Assembly: GCF_026210795.1 (NCBI RefSeq)
Contig: NC_089434.1
Span: forward strand, 2,418,001 to 2,482,000
Reading direction: 5' to 3'
Origin: Rhizophagus irregularis
Taxonomy: Eukaryota; Glomeromycota; Glomeromycetes; Glomerales; Glomeraceae
Length of the DNA: 64,000 nt
Below are positions 11,721 through 22,730 of the stretch, piece after piece. The notes under the pieces were generated by a model. It ran no database searches. It was given only the letters and a program-made list of their open reading frames with translations, and was not told where the DNA came from. The translations under genes were made by a program, and so were the position numbers. Every line of letters begins with the position of its first letter. The stretch's first letter is position 1.

Positions 11721-12555
11721 TAGGGTGTGCGATATTAGTCTAATCACAAATATAGTGCAATTATTATAGTAAACATCCTTATTAAGGATTTTTCTTGTCG
11801 ATCATCTGTCGATCATTTTATAATTTATTAATATTTTAGAATCTTGGATTTAAATCATTTAAAAAATTTAAAAAAAGAATTTTGGATTTAAAATTTTCTA
11901 TTTAAAATCAGGTTATCGGTTAATTTACAAATATAATGCATTACTATAGTGATCATTACTATAGATTTTTATTAATATATAATAAATTACTAGTAAAACT
12001 AAATTGCCCATAACTTTATATGCATGTTTAACTCTCCATTTTTAGCAACTGTTTATGATATTAAAATCAAGCGTACACATACTAATAGAGCCAGATTTTT
12101 TGAGTACATATAAATTTAGTTGTAAAAATCACGTTATAATATTTCACAGCAATGTAAACTTTATTTTTTTTTATTTTATTATTCAAAAACCGGCTTTATT
12201 TCATTAAAATACGACATTTAAAATTTCCAAAAAAGTTGTTTTTGGAGGCTAGCATTTACTTACTACAGTGCCAACAGAGTATGTTTCATGTCTCAAAGAG
12301 TAAAACACTATCACTTAAAGAATGCATAATGCAGAGTGAATTTTTAGCTGAAACTTTCTTAAAGATACTCAAAATAATGTACTATAGCCTATTGATACTA
12401 TTTAAATGTTGCAAATCATTTAAAATAATTCAAAACTTAGTAAACTTTTTTCAATTTAATGATCGTCAAAATGATTGACAAAAAAATTCCTCAATAAGGG
12501 CCTACAATATAGTGGTTTTACTATGTTTGTGATTAGGCCGATATCGCACACCCCA
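11721..12555. mobile_element. MULE-like non-autonomous TIR element (835 bp)
   Basis: The left end TAGGGTGTGCGATATTAGTC and right end (inverted) TGGGGTGTGCGATATCGGCC start terminal repeats that stay alignable for ~95 bp (CTAATCACAAAtATAGT; CCTTATTaAGGA; TTGTCgATCAT). The exact 9-mer ATATCACAT flanks both sides (11712-11720 and 12556-12564). A 9-bp duplication with long TIRs is the Mutator/MULE signature. The internal 80-codon frame (12236-12478) is low-complexity and is not a transposase. Confidence 0.8.
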
Positions 12556-12715
12556 ATATCACATGATGATATGACAATCCAGTAAAAAAGGAGTATTAAC
12601 CATTTTTAACAATAATTTGTGTAAATCAGCATTATTAAAATTCTCCAGTTGAGTGGCAATTTGTCCCTTAATAATAAAAATTTTTTTAATTAATCAGATT
12701 TCAATTAAATGGGGT

Positions 12716-12863
12716 TAAGGTTGCTTGCCGAAACCTTCTTAATAACTGCCGAAACTTATACGGAAAATGCCAAAACTATATTAAATCATATTAAAAATCC
12801 TGCCGAAACAATCTTGCCGAAATTTATCGCAGGATTTTGGAGAGGTTTTGGCAAGCAACCTTA
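12716..12863. mobile_element. 148-bp hAT MITE, TAAGGTTGC family
   Basis: TIRs TAAGGTTGCTTGCCgAAACC and (inverted) TAAGGTTGCTTGCCaAAACC, flanked by the 8-bp duplication AATGGGGT (12708-12715 and 12864-12871). The interior repeats GCCGAAAC. Family members: 58322-58565 (complete) and a right-end fragment near 19075-19333. Confidence 0.88.
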
Positions 12864-12879
12864 AATGGGGTAGGAACTT

Positions 12880-13140
12880 ACTAATTAAAAGAAATCAGCT
12901 AATTTCTAATATATCTTTAAATTAAAATTACCTGCTAAAACTCATTTAGCTTAATGCCAAAAGTCAAAACTACTTATTTAATGCTGAAACTGCTGAAACA
13001 TTAAAATACTAAAATCTGCTAAAATACTGATATTTGCTAAAATGCTGATACCTGTTAAAATACTGATATAGTTGACATTTATCATTATTTCTATAATTTA
13101 ATTATAGTTTTGATATATAAAAGTTATTTTATATATATAT
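12880..13140. repeat. short CTGAAAC / TGCTAAAATACTGATA repeats
   Basis: About 20-bp imperfect repeats (AAAATACTGATATTTGCTA, AAAATGCTGATACCTGTTA, AAAATACTGATAT) at about 12990-13065, then a TA-rich run up to the left end of the large transposon. Probably degraded subterminal repeats of a CCGAAAC-type element. Confidence 0.4.
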
Positions 13141-13629
13141 TAGGCGATATAAAGTTAAAAATTCGGTTCTCATATCAAAATTTGCCTCAATTTGATGCGG
13201 GCGCGCGGATTTTAATTTTATAGAACAAAAAATTTTAAACCAATAATTATTGTAAATTGTATTACGTATTTATTATGTATTGATTTACATATCAAGTTAA
13301 TTCAAGTTTTTAGTTCGATTTTCACGAACAATTTAATAAATACAATACGAATTAAGCGTGGGAATCATTTTTTAAATATATAAGTCATAAAGATCTTTGG
13401 CGAAAAAAAAATACTCAAACGAATTTATAAAGCAAATATGCATCTTGCATGTATTATGATATTAGAAATTAAACAATCGTTCTGGTTTCCTTTTTTGACT
13501 GCGCCCCTTATAGAAAATTGCATAAATGGAAAATTTTAAAAAACGCGTTAAGATATATTTTCTTCAACCTTGTATGAATTCATTTTTTTCTTGAATATGC
13601 CATTTGCAAATATTCGCATCTCTAAAGGG

Positions 13630-14451
13630 TAAACATGGGGCCCGAAACTGAAACCTCCCGAAACCCTTTAGGTTTCGGTATATACCGAAACTTAGTTTCG
13701 GGATGGGTGTTTTTTCCCAAAACTCAAAACCCGAAACTGACCCGAAATTCCCGAAACTTTTATATACCGAAATATAACCGAAACCTATTAATTTACTTAA
13801 TTAATTTTTATTAAAATAACTAAAATTATAACAATATTGAATTACTATCTGACATTTTATTAAAAAGACTTCTCAATTAAGTCCAAACATTTTTATTTTT
13901 ATTTTTTATTTTTATGTTATAGATAGACTGTCATACAAGAGATTTAAGACATTACATAATAAAATATGAATACTAATCAAAATATATAATTGTATGAAAC
14001 TCCCACTTGAGGAAGCCGCCCACCTTTTCAGTTATTCCCAAGACGAGAAGGCATGGCCTGCTAGTCCATAACATAGTAAGGAGTAGAAACTATACTAGGG
14101 AAGTGATATCTATATTAAAAGAAGAATGAAAATTAATAAAATTAAAAGAAAAACTATATCAGGTGAATTAATGTGAAACAGCCAAAGGCTTGAATGTAAA
14201 AAGTAAAGATGGTTATCAAACACGATATATTGAATATCGATCTATTAATTATTTAAATTGCCACGTGATTATCCAATCAACGAGTTTCTGGATATCGGGA
14301 TTAGTTTCGAGATAACTGAAATTAGTTTCGGGTTTCAGGATTTATTTAGGGTTTCAGAACTTGTTTAGGGTTTCGGGTGAGGTTTTGATTCATATATTCC
14401 AAAACCCGAAACTTTCGGAAATCCTCTCAGAGGTTTCGGGCCCCATGTTTA
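13630..14451. mobile_element. 822-bp hAT element, internal-deletion derivative
   Basis: Ends TAAACATGGGGCCCGAAAC / GTTTCGGGCCCCATGTTTA, with the 8-bp duplication CTAAAGGG (13622-13629 and 14452-14459). Its two ends match the two ends of the 3.0-kb element at 39578-42580 in inverted orientation over more than 80 bp each. The middle is AT-rich and non-coding. Both ends are packed with CCGAAAC words. It splits the N-terminal coding region of element A. Confidence 0.88.
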
Positions 14452-17400
14452 CTAAAGGGTCACGAGTGCTTCATGGCTGGTATATCCATCCTCTTCCCTA
14501 TGAAATGTCATTAAAAGATTTTTTTATGAAGCTTGTTAATAAAGAAATATCTCCTGAATGCAATATTGCTGTGACAAGTTCTGAAGAAATAGAACGTATT
14601 GAGTTAAGTGAGGCACTAACTGCTTCTGCAACCCAAGCCAGTCTTAACTGTAATATCATAGAACTTACGAAGGGTGTAGGAATATATATACATTACCGAC
14701 TCAAAACTGATATTACAACAGCCACTCCAGCATCACCAAACGGCTTTGCAATCTTGATGCAAAATGCACGCAAATCTAAATTGTATTTATTAACATTCCC
14801 ACAATCAGGAAATCGTAAGCAAACACTGCGTAATGATCTTGTTGATTGGATTCACAATAATGGTGGAGGATGGTCTACTCAATCATATGCTAACACACAA
14901 GGAAAGGAATTTATTGTTAGCTTAACTGAAGCAATTTGGTATATTGATATGCGTAGTCACAAGAAACTTGAAGAACGTAGTTTTCATATACCTAATATTT
15001 TCCTTGAGTTTTTTGACCGTGCAAATCCTGAATCACATAAGCATTCCTGAAAACTCTTTGATGCAAATGAATTAAACTTACATTGCCAATCTCTTGCTCC
15101 ATGCGCTACATCGTCATGGATGCTAATGGCGAATTTTGACTGGCTCCGTGGTGCATTTGACAATTTCATTGTTACCATTTCGAATTATACTGGATATCTT
15201 CAATTTCATCGTAATGTTACTGCTGTGAATCATGCATCAGAATCCCCATACGATCCATCGATCAAGCAACAATGATCAAAGTCTACAAGTGTAACATTTG
15301 GGTTATACCTATCGATAAGACCAAATATTACCGTCTTGAACAGTTGCTTAGCAATTTACCACCATGGAAACCAGTTGATATTGAAGAATACTTGCCAAAT
15401 GATCCTGTGTATGCATGAGAAAAAAATATTAAATCTTGTTTTTAGTTTAAAATTCTAATGTAAAATCCATATTGTAGGCAAAGAATGCGTTACATTCAAG
15501 GTTTACCTCATGCATTTTCTTTCAAAATTGGAGAATATCGATTTAGTTCTGGAAATAATGCTTTTAATGCAATTTCAATCTGGAAAGTTGACGAACATGT
15601 TAATGAAGACTTGATAATTCAAGAAAATACACGGATTGTAATGGAATTGCAGGCTGATGCACCTCGTTATCACACAAGAGCAATGCGGATAAACTATCTA
15701 CGTACATGTGATCTTCTCCTCCCAAAGGCCAAGCCATCAGCACTCCGAACAATTTACCGAATGCTAACAGGTGAAATTTCTGCGGCTGAGAATGCAATTG
15801 AAGCAAAAGTTGATGAATGTGTTAGATTCGCTTTGGAACTTGGAGACCCGAAGATTACCATAGATTTACGTGAACATAACGATGGGCAGCCTGGCAAATA
15901 TAATGATTTTTGGAAAATTACAGCTCAGTTTCTTGCAGGAAAAGCAGCAGACACTGTAACTGCTGTAGATGAACGCAGGCATGACACAGTCGTACATCTT
16001 GCAACTGCAATCTCAGTGAATGACCTTTTGCACCAAATTAAACATGAGTGTTCACCTGAAACATTGATTCCTAGTGCACAATGGTTACGATTACAATTTT
16101 GGCCAAAGAATCCAACATGGCTTAGTAGACTGCAATTTACTGGTCGTTTACCTCTGAAATTTATGGTTCAGACACGACAACTACGAGCTAATCATCAAGA
16201 TGCCCATTATGCATCAGCATTATTTCGATATGAGAAGGAATTTGCAGTGAAATTCCGTGAGATCACAAATATGATTTTTCTAGATGATAAGCATCGTTGC
16301 AAAGTTGGTGAATCTGGATTTCCTGTTGCTGCAATAGAGAGGGGAAAGAAAGTAGTTGTTAGTAAAGACACCACATTTACAGTAGCCGACCATGATTTTA
16401 CAAAAACGGGAATTATACCAAGTGTAGTGATGATATGTGACATTCCAGAATCGATCAATGGTGATTTCTATGCGGGAAAAGTACGCATTGGATTAAAGGA
16501 TCCAATTTTTCAACCTTCCTCACCTCTCCGACATGCAACAGAATTGTTTAATATACTACTTGATGAAAATCTTTATAACAAACCTGTGTTATGTCTCTAT
16601 ACGGATGGTGGTCCAGACCATCATTGTACATATACTCGAGTCAAACTCTCGTATATTTGTCTTTTTCTTGCATTAGATCTTGATTATCTTGTTGCAGTCC
16701 GAACTCCACCACAACATTCATGGAAAAATCCTGTTAAGCGCATCATGTCAATCCTGAATCTAGGACTTCAAAGAGTTGGTTTGATGCGAGCTGAAATGAA
16801 TGATCAGTCTGAAAATCTAATGAGTAAGTGTGGTACAATGAATGAAATTCGCAAAATTGCAGAGGAGAATCCTAACCTGAAGGAAGATCTAATTACAAGC
16901 CTTCAAGTTCCAATTCATTTGATTCGTGATGTGTTTAGTCGTCAAGCTCTTAAAGGTGAGCCTTTTAAAACATTTCCAGCAGCATCAGAAACGGAAATAG
17001 AAAGATTTTGGGAAATAATTCAGATTGTAGATGATAGTGTTACTCATGAAGATTGTACTGCAGAACATATAAAACGAAAGGTAAATAAATTGATTAATTT
17101 TCGTGTAAAAAAACTTTCATTAATGTAACTTTGTTATAGGAATATATGCAAGAATTCTTAGAGCACTGTTGTAAGTCAAGGCATTACTTTTTTTCAATTA
17201 AGAAATGTGGTGAATCAACTTGTACTATTTGCCGTCCTATTCGTTGTTCAACAGAAGATTTTGAACAATTGCATCATCTTCCAGATCCAGTACCTGGTGA
17301 AGACCTGCATTACATATCATTTGAAAAGCTATATGTACACAACAAATGGGGAAGATCATAGACCTTCATTTAAGGATGCTAAAGCAAAAAAAAAAGAAAA

Positions 17401-17464
17401 TATGACAACCACAAAAGTGAAACACAGTATGCCATTCTGCCCTTCTGCTGTACGTGTAAAAAAT

Positions 17465-17761
17465 AGGACCCCGGATATCTAATATAAAGGTCATAATGGA
17501 CTTTTGGCCAAAAACACCCTTTTTGCTGAAACTCAAAAAATCGTTTTTTGTAAATATCTCAGCATCCAGTAATTCAATTTTAATGAACTTTTTTTTATTT
17601 TGTAGCCCTCATTTAGCTCTACAATTTAAAAAAACGTTCATCAAAATTGGACCACTGGATGCCGAGATATTTACAAAAAACGATTTTTTGAAAGACCTGA
17701 AAAATGGGCCAATCTGCCGAAAGTGTGACTTATGACCTGTTTTGGAGATATCCGGGGTCCT
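17465..17761. mobile_element. hAT-type hairpin MITE, copy 2 (297 bp)
   Basis: Same element as at 8903-9200, with the 8-bp duplication TAAAAAAT (17457-17464 and 17762-17769). Inserted into the C-terminal coding region of transposase A. Removing it plus one duplication rejoins CPSAVRVKN to VGVVVNCAEC in frame. Confidence 0.92.
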
Positions 17762-18351
17762 TAAAAAATGTTGGTGTTGTTGTAAATTGTGCTGAGTGTG
17801 AGAAACCACGTCTATTATTCAGCGCCAGGAAATTGTCCAAAAAGGATAGGACAAGGCTACAAAGTTTCTTAGACACAATCTTCTATACCTGCGGCATGTC
17901 ATTTCATAATACATGCGATTTGGCAATAATCACACCCGTACCATCAAAGCAACATGATGAAATAGAAAATTTGGATGAGGGGGATGATTGTAATGAAGAC
18001 GAACCTGAAAACTCAGATGATGAGAATGAATCTGATAACAATATGGAGGATTCTATTCGTGAACTTTTTTCAAGAGTTTTTGTTAATGATTCTTGGTCTT
18101 GTACGTCACAGGTTGAAAAACCATATTATTCAGCTGGAATTTATCCGGACGTTTGCATTGAGTGTGGAAGCTTGGATATTAACGAAACAGCAGAAGACAA
18201 ATTCCCACATTGCAGTAGTTGCAGTGATAATACTGCCATTTCAAAAAAACGTCTAAAGTGGAAACAGGGTGGTAAAGATAAGGGAAAGCGTACAAAGATT
18301 TGATTTAGACAATTTTTTATTTTTTTTTAATTTCGCGTTTAGCAGTGCAGC

Positions 18352-18890
18352 ATGTATATTAATTGCCGATTCGTCTAAAAACGGCACTGCGTTGATAATA
18401 AAATTTGGGGTTAAATTTGCTGATTTTGTACTAGAACACAATCTTCAGAAAAAGATATTTTCATAGACGATATATTAACTATAAATAAAGGTCATATTAT
18501 ATACTGAAAAAATACTTGAAAAAAAAGAATTTGCAAAAAAAAATTATACGTTCATATGCAAAATAATGAGTTTACTATGTACGCGCGTCAGATTTACACC
18601 TTAAAATGTAAGAAATTTTAATATTTTATTTCACTATATTATGTTATTTACATTACAAACATATATTTTTTGGCTTTCTAAGCTTTTTTTAAAGACTTTT
18701 TTTTAAATATTTTCTTTATAGAACTAGTAAAAAATTGAAGGGCACTTTTATTTGTAAAATGGGTGAAATGGGTGAAAGTTTATCCCGCGCGTGAGATGTA
18801 AAAAACGGGTTTTTTTATTATCGTTAATATCCCCAAATTTTATTAGTAACGCAGTGACGATTTTAGACGGATTGGCAATTAAACATTTTG
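18352..18890. repeat. ~55-bp inverted repeat flanking ~420 bp in the right arm of element A
   Basis: TTAATTGCCGATTCGTCTAA... (about 18358-18415) recurs inverted at about 18828-18888 (...TTAGACGGATTGGCAATTAA), including AATAAAATTTGGGG on the inner side. It may be a foldback insertion or an internal hairpin of the transposon. It starts just after the transposase stop. Confidence 0.6.
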
Positions 18891-19074
18891 ATAAAACATT
18901 TAATATTTTAAGCTTAAATTTAAAAACAGTTTTAAAAAAGTTTTAATTTTCAGTACATTCACGTGAGTTAAATTTGATTGGTTATCATAAAAAAAATTTA
19001 AAGTTCAGAGTGTCACTTTATCGACGCGGGCGGGATATGAAAACTGAATTTTTAACTTTGTCTCGCCTTACGTC

Positions 19075-19333
19075 TATAAAAATTCAATACGGCTGAATAC
19101 GGCATTGCGTCAAAAAAAATCCATGCTGAAATTAATCATAATTCGTAATATTGCCGAAAACTATATGTATATCATATGATATCTTACGCGAAACGATTCT
19201 GACGCTTAGACAGTTTTGGCAGGTTTCGGCGATTACGGCATTTCAACATTTTAGACCAATTTTGCAAAACTAGTTTCGGCAGTTTCGCATACGCCATCCC
19301 GCCGAAACCTCCTAGTTTTGGCAAGCAACCTTA
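19075..19333. mobile_element. partial TAAGGTTGC-family hAT MITE
   Basis: The right end GGTTTCGGC-type words ...TTTTGGCAAGCAACCTTA closes at 19333 and matches the 148-bp element. GCCGAAA/TTTCGGC motifs occur throughout. The matching left terminus is absent: the sequence abuts the right TIR of element A. Confidence 0.6.
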
Positions 19334-19914
19334 AATATAATGCTTTGTGACGTTAATTAATATATATCTAACGTTATTTAACGTCATTTAACTAATAAAT
19401 AATGTATATTTAACGCTATCTAACTAATAAATAATGCTATTGACGTTAATTGCTAAAAAATTAACATTATTAAACCTTTATACCATATACCGTTTACCCT
19501 AAATTAATTTTTTTTAAGCACTTTCAATAGTATTTTAATAGTATTTCACAAAAAAAATATGTGCGCAATTAACTAACCTGTGGAGTGTTATCATTTTCCA
19601 TGTTTCACAAATTTCTGCTTGAGCTGTGTAACCCAATTTCTTTATGATAATTGAACAATTAAAGTTTTTAAGCTACTTTACTAGTACATAAAAGTATTAT
19701 TAAATGTTAAGAAGCAACTTTAATACATTTTTAAGCAAAAAACAGGTTGTTTTTTTTTATTTAAAAAGAGTGTTAGAAAAAAAACTATCAACGAAGCTAT
19801 AAAATTGTTTATATTTATTGTAACACAATAATCGTGCTATATTTTAATTGTATTTATCACATGATAAATAAAATGGAGGTAGCGATGTCATCGTACGTGT
19901 GATGAATAAATTTT
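19334..19914. other. AT-rich spacer with AACGTTATTTAAC repeats
   Basis: Several imperfect copies of TAACG(T/C)(T/C)ATTTAACTAATAAATAATG lie at 19360-19450. No gene, and no inverted repeat with defined ends. Confidence 0.4.
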
Positions 19915-21005
19915 TTCTTTTTTTTTTTTTACCTGTTTTGTTTTTTTTTTTTTTACCTATCAAACCTGATTGATTTTGAACCTGGTTTGAAACCTGTTTT
20001 TTGTTAAACCTGTTTTCGAACCTGTTTTTTTCAACTGTTCTGATGATTTTAAGAACCTGTTTTTAAAACCTGTTTTTTGTTAAACTTGTTTTTTTTTCAC
20101 CTGTTCTGATGATTTTAAGAACCTGTTTTTGAAACTTGTTTTCGAACCTGTTTTTTTCACCTGTTCTGATGATTTTAAGAACCTGTTTTTGAAACCTGTT
20201 TTTTTAAACCTGTTTTCGAACCTGTTTTTTTCACCTGTTCTGATGATTTTAAGAACCTGTTTTTAAAACCTGTTTTTTGTTAAACCTGTTTTCGAACCTG
20301 TTTTTTTCACCTGTTTTGATGATTTTAAGAACCTGTTTTTAAAACCTGTTTTTTGTTAAACCTGTTTTTTTTTTCCACCTATTCTGATGATTTTAAGAAC
20401 CTGTTTTTTTTTTTGAAACCTGATTTTTTTTTTTTTTTTTTTGAAACCTGATTTTTTTTTTTTTTTTTTTTAAACCTGATTTTTTTTTTTTTTTTTTTGA
20501 AACCTCGATTTTTTTTTTTTTTTTTTTTGAAACCTGATTTTTTTTTTTTTTTTTTTTGAAACCTGATTTTTTTTTTTTTTTTTTTTGAAACCTGTTTTTT
20601 TTTTTTTTTTTTGAAACCTGTTTTTTTTTTTTTTTTTTTTTGAAACCTGTTTTTTTTTTTTTTTTTTTGAAACCTGTTTTTTTTTTTTTTTTGAAACCTG
20701 TTTTTTTTTTTTTTTTTTTGAAACCTGTTTTTTTTTTTTTTTTTTTTTGAAACCTGTTTTTTTTTTTTTTTTTGAAACCTGTTTTTTTTTTGAACCTGTT
20801 TTTTTTTTCACCTGTTCTGATGATTTTTAAGAACCTGTTTTTAAAACCTGTTTTTTGTTAAACCTGTTTTTTTTCACCTATTCTGATGATTTTTAAAAAC
20901 CTGTTTTTAAAACCTGTTTTTTGTTAAACCTGTTTTTTTTCACCTATTCTGATGATTTTTAAAAACCTGTTTTTAAAACCTGTTTTTTGTTAAACCTGTT
21001 TTAAG
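19915..21005. repeat. poly-T / GAAACCTG minisatellite array
   Basis: The outer parts are ~75-bp units (CACCTGTTCTGATGATTTTA...GAACCTGTTTTTAAAACCTG...TTTGTTAAACCTG). The core, ~20400-20790, is (GAAACCTG/TT + T14-20)n with over a dozen units. The complementary strand reads as a lysine-rich frame (20470-20811), a by-product of the A runs and not a gene. Confidence 0.9.
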
Positions 21006-21409
21006 AACGTGCCAGCCACCGGTGCCGAACTCCGATCTGAATTTTTTTTTTTTTTCAATCAAGTTAGGTTAGATTATATCAGATTATCTATTTGATCTGA
21101 TTTTTCAATATAAAAAAGTGAATCCCAATATTGCAATTCATTTTTATTATATAAAATCAATATAAAAAATGAATTATAATACCATAACTCACTTATTATA
21201 TAAAATCATAGTTTTAGGTTTAATAGGTCATTCAGGTTATATTGATGAATTTGATCAACCTGTTCAGAACTTTAGTTTTGGAAGTTTTGGAATAGTTTTA
21301 AAGTTCTGAATAGAATTTGGTTTTAGTTTTAGTTTTAGTTTCAAATGTTGAAAACTGAAAAATAGTTTCAGGCAGTATCTTTTGATTAGTAGCCTTCATT
21401 ATTGGTTAT

Positions 21410-21975
21410 TAGCTTTTTACTACAACTATAACGTACTTCTGATTACAAGTACATGTAACTACTTTACCATTACATACTACCTAACTACGTAATCATAATT
21501 TTTTTACATGACTACATGATTACGTGAGCACAAAAATATAATCGACTACATTACCTATCATGTACTTACGTAGTTACGTAATCATAGACTACCCAGCGTA
21601 CCCTATAAAAATGTCATGAAACGGCCAGCATTAAGAGATTAAGAAATTAAAATATGTGACAAATAATGTGTGACAAATTAAATTTCACACCTCAAAAAAA
21701 TTCCAAGTCCCTCAGTTACTTATGAAAAATGGAAACAAGAAAGAGTGTGGCGCATGTGACAAAAAACAGACACGTGATTTTTCGGGACATTTTTGTAGAT
21801 AAAAATAAATTTATGTAATTGTAAAATTTACTGTTTGTACTGTATAATGTAGTCGCTTTGCAGTATTGTGCTTACATGAGTCTATTACTACGTAATATCT
21901 ATGACTACATGAGAGTACGTGATATCATGTACTCGTAGTAGTCACAACTGCATTGTAGTTGTAGTAATTAAATAT
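21410..21975. mobile_element. candidate foldback element rich in TACGTAA / GTAGT words
   Basis: TTACTACAACTATAACGTACT at ~21418 is inverted near the other side (AGTTGTAGTAAT at ~21956), with further inverted words (TACGTAATCATAGACTAC at ~21573; CTACGTAATATCTATGACTAC at ~21887). The outer ends and duplication are not sharp, so the limits are approximate. Confidence 0.45.
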
Positions 21976-22650
21976 ATAATCCTTCATTATTCTTATTATC
22001 AGAAAAAACAATTTCAGTATTAGATTTGTTAGAAACTTTAATGGAAGATGATTTCTTAGACTTCTCAGGTATCTTGGATTTCTTTTTACTTGGTTGATGA
22101 TTTTTTTTACTACTCTCATTATCAGAAAAAACAAATCCAGTAGGTTTGTTCCTGAAAGTTTTAATAAATAATGATAATAATGTATTTTGAAGTTTAATGC
22201 TCGATTCTGATATCTTTAATATCTGCTCTTTACTGCTCTCATCATCAAATAGTGTTCTGCACGAATCAAATTTCTTTTCTGAAATTTGATTTAATTCAAT
22301 TCAAACTTGATTCAGACTTAATTCGACCTTCTAAAAATTATTATCTCAGGATCTAGTGATCCAAATTTGATGATCTTTTTTTTTATCAATAGGTTTCATT
22401 GCCCTGATCAAAATAAAAGATTGTCAAAATTAGACCATTAGATCAAAGTTATTCGCAAAATACATTTTTATTATTTATGAGTAATTAAGATTACATCATG
22501 TTATAAATCAATTTGTGCAGAACACTATTATCAGAAGAAATAAATCTGGTGGATTTATTGAAAACTTTAATAAATAATGATGATGATGTATCCTGAAATT
22601 TAGCGCTTGATTCTGATACCTTTGATGTTTACTCTTTTTTACCACTGTTA
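21968..22650 (-). pseudogene. Ser/Lys-rich protein fragment with internal duplication, split by a MITE
   Basis: On the minus strand two blocks encode nearly the same segment: SESSAKFQDTSSSLFIKVFN (~22600-22550) and SESSIKLQNTLLSLFIKTFR (~22210-22150). The second continues through FVFSDNESSKKNHQPSKKK and, after a related FSDN repeat, ends in a stop near 21968. A 278-bp MITE lies between the blocks, within an SDN/DESSK stretch. At least one in-frame stop lies upstream. I do not recognise the family; the low-complexity S/K composition resembles a nuclear or linker region. Confidence 0.4.
22250..22527. mobile_element. 278-bp MITE, TAGTGTTCTGCAC TIRs
   Basis: TIRs TAGTGTTCTGCAC / GTGCAGAACACTA. 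The flanking octamers TCATCAAA and TTATCAGA agree at 6 of 8 positions, suggesting an old 8-bp duplication. The centre (GGATCTAGTGATCCAAATTT... T run ...AAATTAGACCATTAGATC) has the hairpin core layout of the 298-bp family. Confidence 0.7.
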
Positions 22651-22730
22651 CCCACGTCTGCTACTCATAGATAAACACAATTTCATTATAACATTATTTC
22701 ACTTTATTACGCTTAGTTTAGATTTTAATG

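Larger units (their letters stand above)
13597..18303 (+). pseudogene. unclassified DDE-type transposase, copy A, interrupted by two MITEs
   Basis: N-terminal coding sequence is seen at 13597-13629 and resumes at 14452 after an 822-bp insertion. The main exon is ~15480-17080 and the next starts at 17140. A 297-bp MITE splits the C-terminal part, which then runs to TGA 18303. Removing the insertions plus one duplication each restores the frame at both sites. Candidate catalytic motifs are FLDDKHRCKVG (~16277), YTDGGPDHH (~16600) and NPVKRIMSILNLGL (~16730). The minus-strand paralogue has NPAERIMS, so the presumed Glu is Lys here. Cys pairs (CTICRPIRC; CAEC; CIEC; CSSC) suggest C-terminal zinc ribbons. 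Damage: in-frame TGA at 15048, a frameshift near 15250 and another near 17330. I know of similar uncharacterised proteins but no named superfamily; transposase function is inferred from the TIRs and the D-D-E pattern. Confidence 0.7.
13141..19070 (+). mobile_element. large TIR DNA transposon carrying an unclassified DDE transposase (element A)
   Basis: The left end at 13141 (AGGCGATATAAAGTTAAAAA) matches the inverted right end at 19070 (AGGCGAGACAAAGTTAAAAA), and the match continues through ATTCgGTTcTCATATC, about 36 bp. Together they bracket one long coding unit. GCGCG-rich words near both ends (13197, 18580, 18785, 19025) may be subterminal motifs. Without its two internal insertions the element would be ~4.8 kb. 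I could not fix the target duplication; the flanks TATT and TACG do not match clearly. Confidence 0.7.

Noticed and set aside
12236-12478. 80-codon ORF inside the MULE-like element
   Set aside because: Hydrophobic and low-complexity, with no transposase motif. Likely chance in AT-rich DNA.
13141-19070. Assignment of element A to KDZ (Kyakuja-Dileera-Zisupton)
   Set aside because: The large size and Cys motifs were suggestive, but the typical KDZ catalytic phrases are not seen and no 8-bp duplication was found.
20470-20811. 113-codon lysine-rich ORF on the minus strand
   Set aside because: It is the A-run strand of the GAAACCTG/poly-T minisatellite, with pure homopolymer lysines and repeat-driven residues.
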